A DNA stretch of 57,862 bases from Nocardia acidivorans NBRC 108247 (GCF_001625085.1 NZ_BDAW01000062.1:1-57862), one strand, 5' to 3'; counted from the stretch's first letter, positions 23,973 to 32,976 are shown. Numbers and translations: made by a program. The notes: generated from the sequence alone by a model not told the origin.

Positions 23973-24929
23973 ATGACATCGCGCCGTACGGTGCTCGCCG
24001 TCCCCGGCAGCAACCCCCGCATGATCGAGAAGGCCAAGGGGTTGGCCGCCGACGAGGTGTTCCTCGACCTCGAGGACGCGGTCGCGCCCGCCGCCAAGGC
24101 GCAGGCGCGCGCCACTATCGTGGCCGCGCTGAACTCGGACGGCTGGGGTGAGCAGATTCGCGTTGTGCGCGTCAATGATTGGACCACCGAACACACCTAC
24201 GCCGATGTCATCGCCGTGGTGGACGGCGCGGGCGACCGCATCGACGCGCTGCTGCTGCCCAAGGTCACCGATGCCGGGCAGGTGCGGGCTCTGGACCTGC
24301 TGCTGACCCAGTTGGAGAAGGCCAACGGCCTGCCGGTCGGGCGGATCGGAATCGAACCGCAGATCGAGAACGCGCTGGGGCTGCGCAATATCGACGCCAT
24401 CGCCACCGCGAGCCCGCGGGTGCAGACCCTGGTCTTCGGTCCGGCCGATTTCATGGCCTCGATCAATATGCGCACCCTGGTCGTCGGCGAACAGCCCGAG
24501 GGCTATGAACCCGGTGACGCGTATCACCACATCTATATGACGATCCTGCTCGCGGCGCGGGCGCATGGCTTGCAGGCCATCGATGGGCCGTACCTCGCGG
24601 TGCGCGATATCGACGGCTTCCGGCGCAACGCATCACGCACCGCCGCACTGGGTTTCGACGGCAAGTGGGTATTGCATCCGGATCAGATCGCGGCGGGCAA
24701 TGAGATCTTCAGTCCGCGTCAGGCCGACTACGACCGCGCCGAGGAAATTCTGGACGCGTACGCTTTTCACACGTCGGCCGCGGGCGGTGCGCGCGGCGCG
24801 GTCATGCTCGGCGACGAGATGATCGACGAGGCCAGTGCCAAGATGGCGCAGGTGATCGCTGATAAAGGACGAGCGGCGAAAATGACGCGTACCACGCGAT
24901 TCGAACCCCCGTCCGCAGACGAGAAATAG
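23973..24929 (+). CDS. HpcH/HpaI aldolase, CitE-like CoA-ester lyase
   Basis: A 318-residue TIM-barrel lyase of the CitE/malyl-CoA lyase group. Visible are the start RTVLAVPGSNPRMIEKA, the metal region FLDLEDAVAPAAKAQAR, LLLPKVTD, GIEPQIENALGL with its conserved Glu, and VFGPADFMASINM with the Asp that binds magnesium. Members split or form malyl-CoA, beta-methylmalyl-CoA or citramalyl-CoA. The absence of citrate lyase alpha/gamma genes argues against a true citrate lyase role. The ATG follows AGAAGGAGTGATTC. Divergent from the MgtE-like gene with 71 bp between. Confidence 0.88.
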   Translation: MTSRRTVLAVPGSNPRMIEKAKGLAADEVFLDLEDAVAPAAKAQARATIVAALNSDGWGEQIRVVRVNDWTTEHTYADVIAVVDGAGDRIDALLLPKVTDAGQVRALDLLLTQLEKANGLPVGRIGIEPQIENALGLRNIDAIATASPRVQTLVFGPADFMASINMRTLVVGEQPEGYEPGDAYHHIYMTILLAARAHGLQAIDGPYLAVRDIDGFRRNASRTAALGFDGKWVLHPDQIAAGNEIFSPRQADYDRAEEILDAYAFHTSAAGGARGAVMLGDEMIDEASAKMAQVIADKGRAAKMTRTTRFEPPSADEK

Positions 24930-24941
24930 CATGATGGAGCT

Positions 24942-25424
24942 ATGACGAATCCCCTGGGGAACTCGAGCCGGAACCGTCCGGGCCTGCCGACGCCACCGTC
25001 GGGGTGGCCGGTCGGGTCCTACCCGACCTACGCCGAGGCGCAGCGCGCGGTCGACTATCTGGCCGACAATTCCTTCCCGGTGGAGAACGTGACCATCGTC
25101 GGCGTCGACCTCATGCAGGTCGAGCGGGTGCTCTACCGCTTGACCTGGGGCAAGGTCATCGGCGGCGGCGTGGTGTCGGGTGCGTGGCTGGGCCTGTTCA
25201 TCGGCCTGCTGCTGAGCCTGTTCTCCTCCAGCGGCGCGATTCTGGTCGGCCTGATCGGCGGCATCGTCTTCGGCGTCATCTCCACCTCCATCCCGTACGC
25301 CGCCACGCGTGGGCAGCGGGATTTCGCCTCCACCATGCAGTTGGTGGCCGGGCGCTATGACGTGCTGTGCGATCCCAAGGCCGCCGAACAGGCGCGTGAC
25401 ATGCTGGCGCGGTTGGCCATCTAG
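24942..25424 (+). CDS. General-stress-protein 17M-like membrane protein
   Basis: A 160-residue protein. After a Pro-rich start comes a YflT/GSP17M-like segment (residues 25-60, VGSYPTYAEAQRAVDYLADNSFPVENVTIVGVDL), a Gly-rich membrane hairpin (about 72-115, GGGVVSGAWLGLFIGLLLSLF, ILVGLIGGIVFGVIS), and a return of the soluble fold (YDVLCDPKAAEQARDML). Such proteins recur in actinobacteria as stress-associated membrane proteins of unknown activity; Rv1234 is the mycobacterial relative. It follows the lyase by 12 bp and precedes the SUFU gene by 3 bp, so the three form one operon. Confidence 0.87.
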   Translation: MTNPLGNSSRNRPGLPTPPSGWPVGSYPTYAEAQRAVDYLADNSFPVENVTIVGVDLMQVERVLYRLTWGKVIGGGVVSGAWLGLFIGLLLSLFSSSGAILVGLIGGIVFGVISTSIPYAATRGQRDFASTMQLVAGRYDVLCDPKAAEQARDMLARLAI

Positions 25425-25427
25425 CGC

Positions 25428-26003
25428 ATGGACGTGATCGACAGGGTCCGGGCCGGGGTGCTCGGACATTTCGGAGTGGAGTCCGCGGACGCGGCCTCGG
25501 TGACCTTTCTCGGGCTCGAGCCCATCGAGATCCTGCGGATTCCCGATGGCGATCTGGTGCACTATGTGACGCTCGGCGGTTCGCGGCACCCCATGACGGA
25601 TCCGACTGCGGCGCTGGCGGATCCGGTGCGCGGACCGCGCGCGGAACTGGTGCTGACACTGCGCGGCGGGGTCGGCGCGGGCGCCGGGCTGACGCGTGCG
25701 CTGGCGGTATTGGTGGCCTCGCCCTCGGTGGAAGGCATTGTGCTGCAAGCCGATGCGCTGCTGGATCTGGGAGAACCGCTGTGGCTCAACGCGCCTTTCA
25801 CGGCGGTACTGCTCGACGACGGTGCCATCGCCGCGGTGGAATTGCCCGAACCCGCTGAGCCCGTGCGCTTTCTGACCGCCACGCCGATCACCGCGACCGA
25901 GGCGGCCTGGGTGCGGATTCGCGGCGCGGCGGCGCTGCGCGATGCCTGGACCGAGGCGAAAATCGATGTGCGCGACGCGGATCGCGGTGCGGCCTCGCTC
26001 TGA
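25428..26003 (+). CDS. Suppressor-of-fused (SUFU) domain protein
   Basis: A 191-residue protein with the bacterial SUFU fold: residues 15-60 (SADAASVTFLGLEPIEILRIPDGDLVHYVTLGGSRHPMTDP), the strand AELVLTLRGG, and GEPLWLNAPFTAVLLDD. Bacterial members are often immunity proteins or of unknown role; I see no toxin gene beside it. It starts 3 bp after the preceding stop and should be translated with it. The 3' end lies 19 bp from the convergent corA stop. Confidence 0.8.
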   Translation: MDVIDRVRAGVLGHFGVESADAASVTFLGLEPIEILRIPDGDLVHYVTLGGSRHPMTDPTAALADPVRGPRAELVLTLRGGVGAGAGLTRALAVLVASPSVEGIVLQADALLDLGEPLWLNAPFTAVLLDDGAIAAVELPEPAEPVRFLTATPITATEAAWVRIRGAAALRDAWTEAKIDVRDADRGAASL

Positions 26004-26022
26004 ACCGCTCGCAGGCTCGGAA

Positions 26023-27102
26023 CTACAGCCAGTTGTTGCGGTGGAAGTTGGCGTAGAGCAGGCCGCACAGCACCACCATGAGGGCGACGACGACGGGATA
26101 GCCCAGGGTCCAGCGTAGTTCGGGCATATGGTCGAAGTTCATCCCGTAGATGCCCGCGATCATGGTCGGCACCGCCGCCATGGCCGCGTACGCGGAGATC
26201 TTGCGCATATCGGTGTTCTGCTGCACGCTCACCTTGGCCAGGGCGGCATTGATGAGGGCGCTGAGCGATTCGTTGAAGTCGATGATCTGTTCGGTGACCG
26301 CCGTGTGATGGTCGGTGACATCGCGCATATAGCGCCGAATCTCTTCCGGCACCGGCAATTTCGGGTCGTGGGTGAGCAGTTGCAGCGGCAGCGTCAGCGG
26401 TTTCACCGCCCGGCGCAGCTCGACGACCTCGCGCTTGAGCTGGTAGATGGCCTCGATGACGATATCGGCGGTGGGGGTGAAGACCGCCTCCTCCATGGCG
26501 TCCACATCCTCCTCGATGGCGGCGGTGACCTCCACGTAGGCGTCCACCACATTGTCGGTGATGGCGTGCAGGACAGCGCTCGGGCCGAGCGCCAGCTGAC
26601 GCGGGTCGGACTCCAATTCCTTTCGCACACCGGCCAATCCGCTGTGATCGCCGTGGCGCACGGTGATGACGAAGTCGGGGCCGAGGAAGATCATGATCTC
26701 GCCGGTGTCCACGATCTCGCTGACCGAATTGAGTTCGTGGACGTGATAGGTGACCGTGCGCAGCACCAGGAACAGGATGTCGTCGTAGCGTTCGAGTTTG
26801 GGCCGCTGATGCGCGTGCACCGCGTCCTCGACGGCCAGTGCGTGCAGGCCGAAGGATTTCGCCACATCGGTCATGAGCGAGGTGCTCGGCTCCAGCAGTC
26901 CGAGCCAGACGAAGCCCTCCCCGCGCTTGCGCACCTCGGCGAGCGCCTGGGTGTAGGTGCAGTGCGCCAGCACGCGGGTGCCGTCCACGTAGACCGCGCA
27001 GTCGACCACCACATTCGCGCCGTGCTTCGGCGTGGCCGGATGCGGGTGCGCCTGCGCCCGATTCGGCCAGCGGAAGGACGGTAGCTGCGGTATCGAGGAC
27101 AC
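26023..27102 (-). CDS. corA: CorA-type magnesium/cobalt channel
   Basis: A 359-residue pentameric channel subunit. The cytoplasmic funnel holds the acidic alpha/beta domain (VDCAVYVDGTRVLAHCTYTQAL) and the long stalk helix; the C-terminus has two transmembrane helices with the selectivity motif YGMNF between them (first helix AAMAAVPTMIAGIYGMNF, second YPVVVALMVVLCGLLYANF). The GTG at 27102 gives the expected length (about 366 residues in M. tuberculosis). It is divergent from the PHP gene and convergent with the SUFU gene. Magnesium or cobalt uptake is expected. Confidence 0.95.
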   Translation of the reverse strand: MSSIPQLPSFRWPNRAQAHPHPATPKHGANVVVDCAVYVDGTRVLAHCTYTQALAEVRKRGEGFVWLGLLEPSTSLMTDVAKSFGLHALAVEDAVHAHQRPKLERYDDILFLVLRTVTYHVHELNSVSEIVDTGEIMIFLGPDFVITVRHGDHSGLAGVRKELESDPRQLALGPSAVLHAITDNVVDAYVEVTAAIEEDVDAMEEAVFTPTADIVIEAIYQLKREVVELRRAVKPLTLPLQLLTHDPKLPVPEEIRRYMRDVTDHHTAVTEQIIDFNESLSALINAALAKVSVQQNTDMRKISAYAAMAAVPTMIAGIYGMNFDHMPELRWTLGYPVVVALMVVLCGLLYANFHRNNWL

Positions 27103-27223
27103 CTGCCGGAGTCTAGTTCGCGGCGATTGCCGCAGTCGTGAGCAGCGCTGTCCGAGGTTGGGGGAGAGTGCGGTGCGACCGGCTGCCCGGAGCGGTCGCC
27201 GGGGCGCGGGCAAGATAGAACCC

Positions 27224-28078
27224 GTGCGCATCGATCTCCACACTCATTCCACCGCCTCCGACGGCACCGACACTCCGGCCGAGCTGATCCGCAATGCCGC
27301 GGCCGCCGGGCTGGACGTGGTCGCCCTGACCGATCACGACACCACCGCGGGCTGGGCGGAGGCGGTCGAGGCGCTACCGCCGGGCCTGACGCTGGTGCGG
27401 GGGATGGAGATGTCCTGCGAGGGCCGGGGCGAGGACGGCTGGCCGGTGGCGGTGCATCTGCTGGCCTACCTGTTCGATCCGGCCGACGACGCCTTCGCGC
27501 AGGAGCGGGAACGTCTGCGCGGTGAGCGGACCGTGCGCCTGCGGGCGATCGCCGAGCATATGGCGGCCGATGGACTGCCGGTGGATCCGGACGCGGTCAT
27601 GGCGTCGGCGGGTCCGTCGGCCGGGCGGCCGCATCTGGCGCGGGCATTGGTCGAGGCGGGTGTGGTGCCGACCGTGGACGCGGCGTTCCAGGATCTGCTG
27701 GCCCCGCACGGCAAGTACTACGTGGAGAAGGCCGATACGCCGTTGCCGCGCGCCGTGGAGATGGTCCGGTCGGCGGGCGGGGTGACGGTGGTGGCGCACG
27801 CCCGCGCCCGCAAACGCGGCCGGTTGCTGGCCCTGGATCATATTCGGGAATTGGCCGAGCTGGGTTTGGGCGGGCTGGAACTCGATCATCCCGATCACAG
27901 CGCCGCCGATCGGGAGGTGCTGGCCGGGCTGGCGGGTGAGTTGGGCCTGTTCACCACCGGTTCCTCGGACTACCACGGCAGTAACAAGACCATTCGGCTC
28001 GGTGAATTCACCACCGAGCCAACGCAATTCGAGATACTGGTGGGCAAGTCCAGTGGGGTTCCGGTGATCTCGGCATGA
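27224..28078 (+). CDS. PHP-domain phosphoesterase (TrpH/YciV type)
   Basis: A 284-residue protein of the PHP family, close to TrpH/YciV, whose E. coli member is a 5'-3' RNase and nucleoside bisphosphate phosphatase. Metal ligands are visible: IDLHTHSTASDGT at the N-terminus, ALTDHDTT, VTVVAHARARKRG, and FTTGSSDYHGSNK at the C-terminus. A helical insertion occupies residues about 80-170, as usual in this family. The GTG at 27224 gives the family N-terminus; the open frame extends about 190 bp upstream but into the corA start region. Confidence 0.9.
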   Translation: MRIDLHTHSTASDGTDTPAELIRNAAAAGLDVVALTDHDTTAGWAEAVEALPPGLTLVRGMEMSCEGRGEDGWPVAVHLLAYLFDPADDAFAQERERLRGERTVRLRAIAEHMAADGLPVDPDAVMASAGPSAGRPHLARALVEAGVVPTVDAAFQDLLAPHGKYYVEKADTPLPRAVEMVRSAGGVTVVAHARARKRGRLLALDHIRELAELGLGGLELDHPDHSAADREVLAGLAGELGLFTTGSSDYHGSNKTIRLGEFTTEPTQFEILVGKSSGVPVISA

Positions 28079-28148
28079 CCGGGCGGGGCACGCGGGAGGA
28101 AGCTCGCGTAACCACGGAGTGCTCCGGGTCCTGTCGTATGGATGCGGC

Positions 28149-28415
28149 GTGAGGGTGCTCCGGGGCTTGAGTGGGATCGTGGCGGGCGGGACGGTGGTTT
28201 TGGTGGCGACGGTGGTCGGCGCGGCGATCATGGGTGCCCGGCGCGATTTTCCGGGCCCCGGGGTAGCCGATGTGGCGTGGCATATCGGTGCGGGATTGTT
28301 GGTGGTGGGAGCACAGGTATTTGCTGACAGACGTCAGGGAATTGCTTCTCTTTTCGGATGCGCGGTTGTTTTCGTGATTGCCGGATCGCTGCTGTGGGCG
28401 CAGTGGTGGAATTGA
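28149..28415 (+). CDS. Small three-helix membrane protein
   Basis: An 88-residue hydrophobic protein with helices at about residues 4-27 (LRGLSGIVAGGTVVLVATVVGAA), 40-56 (VAWHIGAGLLVVGAQVF) and 65-85 (IASLFGCAVVFVIAGSLLWAQ), basic loops between. The GTG start at 28149 is chosen for the length of the first helix; no clear ribosome site is visible. No family recognised. It lies between the PHP gene and a flavoprotein gene, 51 bp before the latter. Confidence 0.7.
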   Translation: MRVLRGLSGIVAGGTVVLVATVVGAAIMGARRDFPGPGVADVAWHIGAGLLVVGAQVFADRRQGIASLFGCAVVFVIAGSLLWAQWWN

Positions 28416-28466
28416 GATACGCATAACGGTTGCGAGTAGTTGAACGGTCCGCGAATATTTGTCGTT

Positions 28467-30044
28467 ATGACCGAATTCGAGACCGATGTGCTCGTGCTGG
28501 GAGGCGGTCCGGCCGGTGCCTGGACCGCGCTCGCCGCGGCGGCGGCCGGTGCTCGGGTTCTGCTGGTCGACAAGGCCCGCTGCGGAGCCAGCGGCCCGAC
28601 CGCGCGGGCGGGGGCGACGCTCTGGAACATTCCGCCCGGGCGCTTGCGCGATGCGGCGGTCGCCGAGGGCTTCGAGCACGGCGGCGGCCTCGGCGATCCG
28701 GAGTGGATGTACCGGGTGCTCGAGGAGACGCACCGGCGGGTCGCGCAACTCGTGCACGGCGGCCTGCGGGCGCACGGCGACCAGGCCGGACCGCCCACCC
28801 GAATTCGGCTGGACGGGCCGAGATATCTGGGCCGGCTGCGCCGCAGCATGGTGGTGGCCGGGGTGCGAATTCTGGACCACCATCCGGCATTACAGCTGAT
28901 CACCGATGCCGACGGGGTGGTCTCGGGGGCGGCGGGGGTCGCCCTGGAGGGCGAGTTCCGGAGTTGGACCGCGCGCGCCAAAGCGGTGGTCATCGCCACC
29001 GGAGGCTGCGCCTTCCTCTCCGGTGGCGCGGGCACCGATGTGGACACCGGCGAAGGGTTGCTCATGGGCGCCGAGGCCGGGGCCGAACTCTCGGGCATGG
29101 AGTTCTCCAATGCGTATTCGCTGCTCCCGGTGGGTGTTTCGGGCCCGGCCTCGGTCTCCGGTCAGCGGCCGCCCGGGGCTTTTTCCGCCGATCAGCTCCG
29201 GCATTTCGCGACGCTGTACGACGAATCCCGTGCGGTGCTCTGCGATGCGGACTCGGGTTCGCGGGCGCGGGCCTTCGCCGCCATCGCCGACGGCCGCCGC
29301 GTCTTCGCCGCCCTCGACGAGGATTCCGAAGAACTGCTGCGACAGGAGGATTCGCGGCGGGTGCCGGTGCGCGCGGTGCTGGAGGGCACCGTGCGCGGCA
29401 CCGGCGGGCTGCGGCTGGCCGGACCCGATTGCGCCACTACGGTTCCCGGGCTCTACGGTGCGGGCGATGTGACCACGCGCGAACCCGTGACCGGCGCGGT
29501 CTCCGGATTCGGCGGGCAGAACGGGGCCTGGGCGGTGTCCTCCGGGGTTTGGGCCGGGCAGGCCGCGGCGCGCTTCGCGGGGACCCGGCGCAAGATCGGC
29601 AAGACCCGTCCGGTGCCGGGGGTGGGGCTCGGGGCGCGGGCGCGCATCGATCCGCGCGCGGTGGTCGGGCTGGTGCAGGAGCACACGCTGCCGCTGCGGC
29701 GCAGCTACTGGCGCAGCGACGGGAGTCTGCGCGACAGCATCGGTGAACTCGACGGTATGTGGCCCGGCGTCGAATTCGACCTCGGCGGTAAGGGAGCCGA
29801 GCGTCTGCACGCCAGGCGGGCGGCGGCGCTGCTGGCGGTGGCGCGCTGGACCAAATACAGCGCGCTGGCTCGCACCGAGACCCGCGGTATGCACCGCCGC
29901 ACCGATCACCCCGGTGTGGCGAGCGATTGGCGCGTCCGGTTGCTCACCGGTGGTCTGGACAGCGTCTGGGTGCGCCCGGAGCGCACGGCCGCGCCCCGCA
30001 CCATGCGCGGCCCGATCGAGAGCGCGGCCCCGGAAGCCTCCTGA
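28467..30044 (+). CDS. FAD-binding fumarate reductase/SDH-like flavoprotein
   Basis: A 525-residue flavoprotein of the FAD_binding_2 superfamily. The dinucleotide fold is at the N-terminus (DVLVLGGGPAGAWTALAAAAAGARVLLVDKA); AVVIATGGCAFL and GLYGAGDVTTREPVTGAVSGFGGQNGAW are the later FAD motifs; the C-terminal helical domain ends with ARTETRGMHRRTDHPG, the counterpart of the SDH/FRD motif RSRGAHYREDYP. The SDH/FRD block EFxQFHP reads EFSNAYSLLP, so a catalytic or FAD-tether role of that histidine is lost. No iron-sulfur or membrane partner is encoded nearby, so a stand-alone oxidase or dehydrogenase is likelier. ATG 28467 begins the family sequence. Confidence 0.85.
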   Translation: MTEFETDVLVLGGGPAGAWTALAAAAAGARVLLVDKARCGASGPTARAGATLWNIPPGRLRDAAVAEGFEHGGGLGDPEWMYRVLEETHRRVAQLVHGGLRAHGDQAGPPTRIRLDGPRYLGRLRRSMVVAGVRILDHHPALQLITDADGVVSGAAGVALEGEFRSWTARAKAVVIATGGCAFLSGGAGTDVDTGEGLLMGAEAGAELSGMEFSNAYSLLPVGVSGPASVSGQRPPGAFSADQLRHFATLYDESRAVLCDADSGSRARAFAAIADGRRVFAALDEDSEELLRQEDSRRVPVRAVLEGTVRGTGGLRLAGPDCATTVPGLYGAGDVTTREPVTGAVSGFGGQNGAWAVSSGVWAGQAAARFAGTRRKIGKTRPVPGVGLGARARIDPRAVVGLVQEHTLPLRRSYWRSDGSLRDSIGELDGMWPGVEFDLGGKGAERLHARRAAALLAVARWTKYSALARTETRGMHRRTDHPGVASDWRVRLLTGGLDSVWVRPERTAAPRTMRGPIESAAPEAS

Positions 30045-30603
30045 TCGCCCCGCGGCCTTCTGATCGCACCGGGTTCCTGCCAACCGGGCACGACAGCTCA
30101 CGGCGACCGCCGCGGCGGTGTTGGGACAGTTCGCCGCGGTCGCGGCCGGAGGTGCGAGTTTCCCTTAACCTGCGGGTGATTCGACTCACCTAGGCTTCGT
30201 TGATGGTGAGCGCGCGCGATGGGCCGGACCCGATTTGGCGCGTCGTCGACGCTACTGGCAGAATGTGACGACCCCCGGCCGCAGCCGACCGCCCGGCCCG
30301 GGGACACTCGGTGATTACCGTCCGCGACGCGCGGATTGACTCTTGATCACCCCGGCAGCATCGCGGACCCACCCGTCCGGTTCCAGCTCGACGATCTGTG
30401 CAGCGCTGTGTTGTCTCCTTCCGAGACACGCTTCCCGCGATCGGTAATACTTTGTGCGCGTTGCCACGGTGTGGTGGCAAGGTTTTCGAAGTGGCCCGCG
30501 GTGATGACCGACGCGCCCGAAAAACGAGTTCCGAAACCCCTATTACCTATTACCGAACGGTAACCGTCAAACGGTTGAGTCCGCACCGAGATGGAGTGAA
30601 ATC
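30045..30603 (+). promoter_or_regulatory. 559-bp regulatory gap before the malic enzyme gene
   Basis: No gene is evident. Three inverted repeats stand out: GGGTGA-N6-TCACCT at 30174-30191, the perfect TTGCCAC-N6-GTGGCAA at 30461-30480, and TTACCGAACGGTAA at 30550-30563, followed at once by CCGTCAAACGG (30564-30574). The last pair sits 30-54 bp before the start codon, where a repressor could block transcription. Which regulator binds is unknown. Confidence 0.5.
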
Positions 30604-31824
30604 GTGTCACCCGTGACTGAAGCAGTGAATGCCACCACGGCAAGCCCCGCGACCAATGCTGCGAACCTTTCCGACATCACCACGGAAGAAATTTTCGCGG
30701 GCCACCTGGGCGGCAAGCTCTCGGTCGCACTCACCGCACCGCTGGACACCCAGCGCGACCTCTCGATCGCCTACACCCCGGGCGTGGCGCAGGTCTGCCG
30801 TGGCATCCACGCCGACGAATCGCTGTCCAAGACCTACACCTGGGCCGAGCGCCTGGTCGTGGTCGTCTCCGACGGCACCGCGGTGCTGGGCCTGGGCGAT
30901 ATCGGCCCGCGCGCCTCGCTGCCGGTGATGGAGGGCAAGGCGGCGCTGTTCAAGAAGTTCGCCGGCCTGGACTCGATTCCGATCGTGCTCGACACCAAGG
31001 ATGTCGACAAGATCGTCGAGACGCTCATCCTGCTGCGCCCGAGCTTCGGCGCGGTGAACCTGGAGGACATCTCCGCCCCGCGCTGCTTCGAGATCGAGAA
31101 GCGGGTCATCGAGGCGCTGGACTGCCCGGTCATGCATGACGATCAGCACGGCACCGCGATTGTGGTGCTGGCCGCGCTCAAGGGCGCCGCCGCGGTGCAG
31201 GGTCGCGATATGTCCGCCCTCAAGGTGGTCGTCTCGGGTGCGGGCGCGGCCGGTGTGGCGTGCACGAATATCCTGCTGGCGGCCGGTGTTTCGGACATCG
31301 TCGTGCTCGACTCCAAGGGCATCATCAGCAGTGACCGCGGCGATTTGAACGATGTGAAAGCCGAACTGGCGCAGCGCAGCAATCCGCGCAAGGTCACCGG
31401 CGGTCCGGCCGAGGCGCTCGCGGGCGCCGATGTGTTCCTGGGACTTTCCGCGGGCACCATCGCCGAGGAGCTCATCGCCTCCATGGCGCCCGAATCCATT
31501 GTGTTCGCCATGTCGAACCCGGATCCGGAGATCCACCCGGAGGTGGCCGCCAAGTACGCCGCCATCGTGGCGACCGGTCGTTCGGACTTCCCGAACCAGA
31601 TCAACAATGTGCTCGCGTTCCCGGGCGTCTTCAAGGGTGCGCTGGATGTGGGCGCGCGCCGCATCACCGAGGGTATGAAGGTGGCCGCCGCCGATGCCAT
31701 CTTCGCGGTGGTCGCGGATGAGCTGGCTGTGGACAAGATCATCCCCAGCCCGCTGGACCCGCGCGTGGCTCCCGCCGTCGCCGAGGCCGTGGGCGCCGCC
31801 GCCCGCGCCGAGGGCGTCGCGTAG
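30604..31824 (+). CDS. Malic enzyme (oxaloacetate-decarboxylating malate dehydrogenase)
   Basis: A 406-residue enzyme converting malate to pyruvate and CO2 with reduction of NAD(P). Characteristic blocks are DLSIAYTPGVAQVCRGI with the catalytic Tyr, LGLGDIGPRASLPVMEGKAALFKKFAGLDSIPI, NLEDISAPRCFEIE, PVMHDDQHGTAIV and FAMSNPDPEIHPE. The second Rossmann motif is VVVSGAGAAGVACTNIL. It is the short MaeB-like form without the phosphotransacetylase domain. The start is GTG 30604 after GGAGTGAAATC. It stands alone behind a long regulatory gap and ahead of a strong terminator; cofactor preference cannot be read with certainty. Confidence 0.93.
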   Translation: MSPVTEAVNATTASPATNAANLSDITTEEIFAGHLGGKLSVALTAPLDTQRDLSIAYTPGVAQVCRGIHADESLSKTYTWAERLVVVVSDGTAVLGLGDIGPRASLPVMEGKAALFKKFAGLDSIPIVLDTKDVDKIVETLILLRPSFGAVNLEDISAPRCFEIEKRVIEALDCPVMHDDQHGTAIVVLAALKGAAAVQGRDMSALKVVVSGAGAAGVACTNILLAAGVSDIVVLDSKGIISSDRGDLNDVKAELAQRSNPRKVTGGPAEALAGADVFLGLSAGTIAEELIASMAPESIVFAMSNPDPEIHPEVAAKYAAIVATGRSDFPNQINNVLAFPGVFKGALDVGARRITEGMKVAAADAIFAVVADELAVDKIIPSPLDPRVAPAVAEAVGAAARAEGVA

Positions 31825-31832
31825 GCATTGCG

Positions 31833-31886
31833 TGAAGACCGAAGGGGCGCTTCGTCATCAGACGAAGCGCCCCTTCGCTGTCTTCA
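31833..31886. terminator. Strong bidirectional terminator
   Basis: GAAGGGGCGCTTCGTC and GACGAAGCGCCCCTTC form a perfect 16-bp stem around ATCA. Outside it TGAAGAC (31833-31839) and GTCTTCA (31880-31886) extend the pairing after a small internal loop. It lies between convergent genes and its right arm contains the stop codon of the minus-strand hydroxylase gene. Confidence 0.9.
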
Positions 31887-32768
31887 GATTGTGGCGGGGG
31901 TCCGCACCGGTTCGAGCTGTTCGGCCGGGTGCTCGGACCAGCCGGGCGGGCCGAAAATGTAGCCGAGGCGGCCCTTCCAGGTATCCGCGTGGCGGACATC
32001 GCGGACCAGGTTCATGAGTTCGGCGTAGTTGACCTTGACCGGGTTGTCGGTGCCGATGTTCTTGGTCAGCCCGTACCGGATGGGCTCGGAGACGGCGGCG
32101 AAGCTGCCGAACATCCGGTCCCAAATGATGAATACGCCACCGTAATTCGTATCCAGGTACGGCTGATTCGAACCGTGGTGGATGCGGTGATGTGCGGGGG
32201 TGTTGAAGAGGAACTCGATCGGCTGCCACAGCGTGTCCACCCGCTGGGTGTGGATCGGGAACTGGTAGAGCAGGCCGATGGTCTGCAACAGGAAGATCAT
32301 CCATACCGGAAAACCCATGAGCGCGGCCGGAATCCAGCACATTCCGCGCAGCTGCGCGGCGATCGGATGGGCCCACGGCAGCCGGATGGCGGTGGAGAAA
32401 TTGAAGAAGCGGCTGGAGTGGTGCACGCTGTGCGAGGTCCACAGCAGCCGGATGCGGTGATCGGCGCGGTGCGCCCAGTAATAGCAGAAATCGGTCACCA
32501 CCAGGCCCAGCACCCAGACCCACCAGTCCCGCGGGGACAGGTGCAATGGGGTGAGCTGCGCGGCCAGCACCACCGTGGAAAACGGAATGATCTGCGCTAC
32601 AAAGGGTTTCACGAAACGCCCGATGGCGTAGGTGGCGATGTTGGCGGCGCTGTCCCGGCCGGTCATCCCATTGGCGGGGCGGTCCGGGTCGCGCCGATCG
32701 GCGATCCACTCGACCAGCATGAGGAGCGAGAACGCCGGGACGGCGTAGATGAACAGATCTGGAATCAC
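31884..32768 (-). CDS. Sterol desaturase / fatty acid hydroxylase family protein
   Basis: A 294-residue membrane di-iron enzyme. The three histidine boxes are present: HRADH (in FCYYWAHRADHRIRLLW), HSVHHSSRFFN, and HHRIHHGSNQPYLDTNYGG. Hydrophobic helices at about residues 5-22, 55-75 and 85-100 (and the pair near 140-165) place it in the membrane. The family hydroxylates or desaturates sterols, carotenoids or fatty acids; the exact substrate is not evident. The GTG at 32768 follows AGGAGACC. Its stop lies inside the shared terminator. It is divergent from the two-component genes. Confidence 0.88.
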   Translation of the reverse strand: MIPDLFIYAVPAFSLLMLVEWIADRRDPDRPANGMTGRDSAANIATYAIGRFVKPFVAQIIPFSTVVLAAQLTPLHLSPRDWWVWVLGLVVTDFCYYWAHRADHRIRLLWTSHSVHHSSRFFNFSTAIRLPWAHPIAAQLRGMCWIPAALMGFPVWMIFLLQTIGLLYQFPIHTQRVDTLWQPIEFLFNTPAHHRIHHGSNQPYLDTNYGGVFIIWDRMFGSFAAVSEPIRYGLTKNIGTDNPVKVNYAELMNLVRDVRHADTWKGRLGYIFGPPGWSEHPAEQLEPVRTPATI

Positions 32769-32976
32769 ACGGTCTCCTGGGCGGAAGAAGTCTGCGCGGA
32801 AGGGTATACCTCGACGGTAGTGAGCCGAGTCCGGCGAATCGTCGCGCCGACGGGGGATTTCGCGTCCCCCACACGGGGGATGGACTCCCGTCCGGGTACC
32901 GTCGCGCACGACGGTGGGACCGGTTTCGGTGCGCCCCCCGGTGGCGGTGCGCGTCCGCGCGGTCGCGAGGACGAAG

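Noticed and set aside
23973..24929. Citrate lyase beta subunit as literal assignment
   Set aside because: No alpha or gamma subunit genes are near; a CoA-ester lyase of the malyl/citramalyl type is more likely.
27032..27223. N-terminal extension of the PHP protein
   Set aside because: Text is not PHP-like and overlaps the corA start; the metal-binding motif begins right at GTG 27224.
30164..30195. IdeR/DtxR iron box near TTAACCTGCGGGTGA
   Set aside because: It lacks the TTAGG...CCTAA symmetry; only a GGGTGA/TCACCT repeat is present.
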